From: JACZSB01 sp965372015
Lineage (GTDB): Bacteria > Fidelibacterota > Marinisomatia > SCGC-AAA003-L08 > TS1B11
Assembly (NCBI GenBank): GCA_965372015.1
Contig: CBDVAP010000155.1
Location: 1-5,848 of the forward strand
Length of the DNA stretch: 5,848 bases
Direction: 5' to 3'
A program made the position numbers and the translations under genes. Below the pieces are notes generated by a model. That model saw nothing but the letters and a program-made list of their open reading frames with translations, was not told the origin of the DNA and did no database searches. Of the stretch, positions 3,023 through 5,848 are shown piece after piece. Each line of letters opens with the position of its first letter. The first letter of the stretch is position 1.

Positions 3023-5848
3023 TTGCCTGTAAGTTCTACTGCCACCCACCAGCGTCATTCTTTCACCCGCATTGACGCCGCTTCCCAAATCCCCGATTTG
3101 CTGGCGATTCAGACCGTCTCCTATGAGGAGTTCCTCCAGGATAAGGTCGGCTTCGAGCGACAAGAGGATAAAGGTTTGGAAGCTGTATTCCGCAACATGT
3201 TCCCCGTGGAGGACAGCCATGGGAACTACGTGCTGGAGTACGTCAGCTATCATCTGGGAACTCCGAAATACACGGTACGGGAATGCCTGGATCGGGGAGT
3301 CAGCTTCACGGTTCCGTTGAAGGTGCGCCTGATCCTGCACATTACCGACGAACAGGACAAATCGGTCTATGCCCAGAGCATAGAGCAAGACGTTTTCTTT
3401 GGGAATGTACCCTACATGACCGACCGGGGCACCTTTATCATCAACGGCGCCGAGCGGATCATCGTCAGCCAGCTACAGCGCTCGCCGGGGGTCTTTTTCG
3501 AAGAGAGCAAGCATCCCAACGGCACCAGTATTTACCAAGCCCGGATCATTCCTTTTCGCGGCTCCTGGGTGGACTTCACCACTGATATCTACGATTGTGT
3601 GTTCGCCATCATCGATCGAAGACGCAAGTTCCCGGCCACGCTGCTGCTGCGGGCCATTGGCTACGGCACTAATGAAGAGATCTTTCGGGCCTTCGGTCTG
3701 ATCCAAACACTGAAATTGAAAAATGTCAAGCCGTCCCAATTTGCCGATCGGGTGCTGGCGGCTGATGTAGTCAACACTGAGACCGGGGAAGTGATTGCCG
3801 AAGCCGGCCGCACTCTGGTGAAGGAAGATCTGCCGCCGCTCAAGAAAGCCGGTGTGGTAGAGGTTTCAGTCCTGAGCAAGGGCCGGGACCTCGAGGTGGA
3901 GATGCTGACGAATACCATCAAGAAAGATCCCACCATCAACCATGAGGAGGCTCTGGCCCGGTTCTATCGAGACTTGCGGGCGGGTGACGCCCCCAGTATC
4001 GACGTGGCCCAGAAATTTGTGGAGCGCATGTTCTTCTCGCCGAAGAAATACGACCTGGGGCAGGTGGGCCGCTACCGGATCAACAAGAAGTTCAATCTCG
4101 ATGCCCCCATAGAGAACCCAGTGCTGACACGGGAAGATTTCGTCGAAGCTCTCCGGTACCTGATATCCATGCGCAAGGGTGAGCGCACCCCGGATGACAT
4201 CGACCACCTGGGCAACCGGCGGGTGCGGACCGTAGGGGAGCAGCTTTCCAACCAGTTCACTATTGCCCTGAGCCGCATGCAGCGTACCATTCGGGAGCGT
4301 ATGAGCACCCGGGAGGCGGAAAGCCTCACGCCCCAGGACCTGATTAATTCACGGATAGTCACGTCCGTGCTCAACGCCTTTTTCGGAACCAGCCAATTGT
4401 CCCAGTTCATGGACCAGACCAATCCGCTTTCGGAGATCACCCATAAGCGCAGAATATCATCGTTGGGACCAGGGGGCCTGACGCGGGAGAGGGCCGGGTT
4501 CGAGGTGCGGGATGTGCACTACACCCACTATGGACGGCTCTGTCCTATCGAGACCCCGGAAGGTCCCAATATCGGTTTGATCAGCTCCCTGGCTACCCAC
4601 GCTCTGGTAAACAAACTGGGTTTTATCGAAACCCCTTACCGCCGGATCGAGCATAAGAACAATTCCTACAAGATCACCAAAAACGTTACCTATCTGTCCG
4701 CCGACGATGAGGATCGGGTCTATATCGCCCAGTCCAGCGAGCCCCACGACGGGAAGCATTTTGAGCGGGATCGGGTACTGACCCGTAAGGGGGACAGTTT
4801 TCCAATCGTGGCGCCCGAATCGGTGGACTTCATGGACGTGGCCCCCAGCCAGATCGTGTCGGTGGCTGCTTCCCTGATCCCGTTCCTGGAACATGACGAC
4901 GCCAACCGGGCCTTGATGGGCTCCAATATGCAGCGGCAAAGCGTGCCGTTGCTCACGCCGCGGCGCCCGGTGGTAGGGACCGGAGTGGAGGCTCGAGTGG
5001 CCCATGATTCCCGCGCTGCCATCTATGCCGATATGGATGGAACGGTGGAAACCGTGGAAGCCACCTATATTACTGTGCGTAGCCCGGTGGACCGGGGTGA
5101 CGTGACCCTCAGCGACAGGGAGAACCTGCATACTTACCACCTGTACAAATTCCTGCGTACCAACCAGGACACCTGCATCAACCAAAAGCCGTGTGTCCTC
5201 CCGGGACAGAAGGTCAAGAAGGGGGACCTGTTGGCCGACGGGTGCGCCACCGACCTGGGTGAGCTGGCTCTAGGACGCAACCTGCTGGTGGCATTTATGC
5301 CCTGGCGGGGCTATAATTTCGAAGACGCCATCATTATCAACGAGCGGCTGCTAAAGGACGATGTGCTCACCTCCATCCATATCAAGGTAGCCGAGATGGA
5401 AGTGCGTGATACCAAGCGGGGCGCCGAAGAGCTCACCAATGAAATTCCCAACGTGAGCGAGGAGGCTACCAAGAACCTGGGGGAAAACGGCGTAGTACGG
5501 GTGGGCGCCGAGATCAACCCGGGTGATATCCTGGTTGGCAAAGTGACCCCCAAAGGTGAAACCGATCCCACTCCCGAGGAGAAATTGCTGCGGGCTATTT
5601 TCGGCGAGAAGGCCGGCGACGTCAAGGATACTTCCAAGCGCTGCGAGTCCGGCGTCCGGGGTACAGTCATAAAAACCCAGTTGTTTGAGCGCAAGAGCGC
5701 CCGCAGTCGGGTAGAGGATAAAAAATCTATCGAGCAGCTGCAGGCCAAGGCCAAGCAGGACCGAATCGCCCTGTTGGAGAAGCGGAACGGGCTGATAACC
5801 AACCAAATGGTGGGACGGCTCTCGGGCGGAATCCGGGACTTAGCGGAC
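3023..5848 (+). CDS. rpoB: DNA-directed RNA polymerase beta subunit, N-terminal 942 residues (cut by window edge)
   Basis: The beta subunit forms one pincer of RNA polymerase and much of the active-site wall, and is the rifampicin target. Reading from TTG at 3023 gives 942 codons with no stop or frameshift, against roughly 1,250-1,350 in complete proteins. Landmarks in order are IPDLLAIQTVSYEEFL near the start, RSPGVFF (153-159), DRRRKFPATLLLRA (from 198), DHLGNRRVRTVGEQL (394-408), the rifampicin cluster I region (455-486), CPIETPEGPNIGLI (507-520), FMPWRGYNFEDAI (758-770, with the conserved Glu-Asp pair) and GKVTPKGETDPTPEEKLLRAIFGEKAGDVKD (from 839). The region between about 215 and 340 is much shorter than in E. 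coli and lacks its long insertion. From residue 889 a Lys/Arg/Glu-rich stretch appears lineage-specific. rpoC is expected downstream. Confidence 0.97.
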   Translation, partial: MPVSSTATHQRHSFTRIDAASQIPDLLAIQTVSYEEFLQDKVGFERQEDKGLEAVFRNMFPVEDSHGNYVLEYVSYHLGTPKYTVRECLDRGVSFTVPLKVRLILHITDEQDKSVYAQSIEQDVFFGNVPYMTDRGTFIINGAERIIVSQLQRSPGVFFEESKHPNGTSIYQARIIPFRGSWVDFTTDIYDCVFAIIDRRRKFPATLLLRAIGYGTNEEIFRAFGLIQTLKLKNVKPSQFADRVLAADVVNTETGEVIAEAGRTLVKEDLPPLKKAGVVEVSVLSKGRDLEVEMLTNTIKKDPTINHEEALARFYRDLRAGDAPSIDVAQKFVERMFFSPKKYDLGQVGRYRINKKFNLDAPIENPVLTREDFVEALRYLISMRKGERTPDDIDHLGNRRVRTVGEQLSNQFTIALSRMQRTIRERMSTREAESLTPQDLINSRIVTSVLNAFFGTSQLSQFMDQTNPLSEITHKRRISSLGPGGLTRERAGFEVRDVHYTHYGRLCPIETPEGPNIGLISSLATHALVNKLGFIETPYRRIEHKNNSYKITKNVTYLSADDEDRVYIAQSSEPHDGKHFERDRVLTRKGDSFPIVAPESVDFMDVAPSQIVSVAASLIPFLEHDDANRALMGSNMQRQSVPLLTPRRPVVGTGVEARVAHDSRAAIYADMDGTVETVEATYITVRSPVDRGDVTLSDRENLHTYHLYKFLRTNQDTCINQKPCVLPGQKVKKGDLLADGCATDLGELALGRNLLVAFMPWRGYNFEDAIIINERLLKDDVLTSIHIKVAEMEVRDTKRGAEELTNEIPNVSEEATKNLGENGVVRVGAEINPGDILVGKVTPKGETDPTPEEKLLRAIFGEKAGDVKDTSKRCESGVRGTVIKTQLFERKSARSRVEDKKSIEQLQAKAKQDRIALLEKRNGLITNQMVGRLSGGIRDLAD

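Noticed and set aside
3072..3585. Two plus-strand ATG open frames of 82 and 100 codons at the start of rpoB
   Set aside because: They are out of frame with the continuous TTG-initiated rpoB frame, which covers the same bases with unmistakable RpoB motifs. They appear only because rpoB lacks an ATG start.
4457..5185. A 242-codon open frame on the minus strand inside rpoB
   Set aside because: It lies wholly opposite highly conserved RpoB sequence, has a low-complexity His/Gly-rich translation typical of antisense frames in GC-rich genes, and shows no recognisable domain.
5311..5806. Two overlapping minus-strand open frames of about 150-160 codons opposite the end of rpoB
   Set aside because: Both are opposite intact RpoB coding sequence, overlap each other, and resemble no family I know.
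1..5848. An undescribed defence, mobile or biosynthetic system
   Set aside because: Every base is accounted for by the tRNA, seven conserved housekeeping genes on one strand and short spacers. No repeats, integrase, transposase, inverted-repeat boundary or compositional break was seen.

Overview
This window is a bacterial core housekeeping locus, read entirely on the + strand: tRNA-Trp, secE, nusG, rplK, rplA, rplJ, rplL and the first 942 codons of rpoB, which runs off the right edge. It combines the secE-nusG, L11-L1-L10-L7/L12 and rpoBC clusters in their ancestral order. tuf is expected just upstream and rpoC downstream, but neither is in view. I see no mobile element, CRISPR array, phage gene, pseudogene or accessory cargo, and no gene-free stretch over 300 bases. 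The largest gaps are 64 bases (tRNA to secE) and 79 bases (rplL to rpoB). All reading frames are intact.

Layout: 2-74 encodes tRNA-Trp with anticodon CCA and no encoded 3' CCA. Bases 75-138 hold a plausible sigma-70-type promoter. SecE (membrane translocase subunit) and NusG (elongation and coupling factor) follow. Next come the stalk-region ribosomal proteins L11 and L1, then L10 and L7/L12, with 3 to 19 bases between successive genes. A 79-base spacer before rpoB contains a hairpin that overlaps the rpoB Shine-Dalgarno. rpoB begins with TTG, directly preceded by an in-frame TAA, so the start cannot lie further upstream. rplK begins with GTG.

Organism: moderately GC-rich, with recognisable Shine-Dalgarno sequences in front of rplK, rplJ, rplL and rpoB. 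The beta subunit lacks the long E. coli-type insertion between the lobe and the fork region, and carries segments such as QVGRYRINKKFNL and VHYTHYGRLCPIETPEG. As far as I recall these resemble the Bacteroidota/Chlorobi/Marinimicrobia (FCB) side of the tree more than Proteobacteria. The clear Shine-Dalgarno sites argue against Bacteroidota proper. An uncultivated FCB lineage such as Marinimicrobia is a reasonable guess from memory, not a demonstrated placement.

How the genes work together: the locus supplies the transcription machinery (beta subunit, NusG), the ribosomal GTPase-associated stalk (L11, L10, L7/L12), the L1 stalk, and the small SecE subunit. The notable points are regulatory. The spacing leaves no room for separate L1- or L10-binding mRNA leaders at their E. 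coli positions. Two small hairpins mask the rplJ and rpoB ribosome-binding sites, and rpoB uses a TTG start. I found no convincing sign of an undescribed system here.
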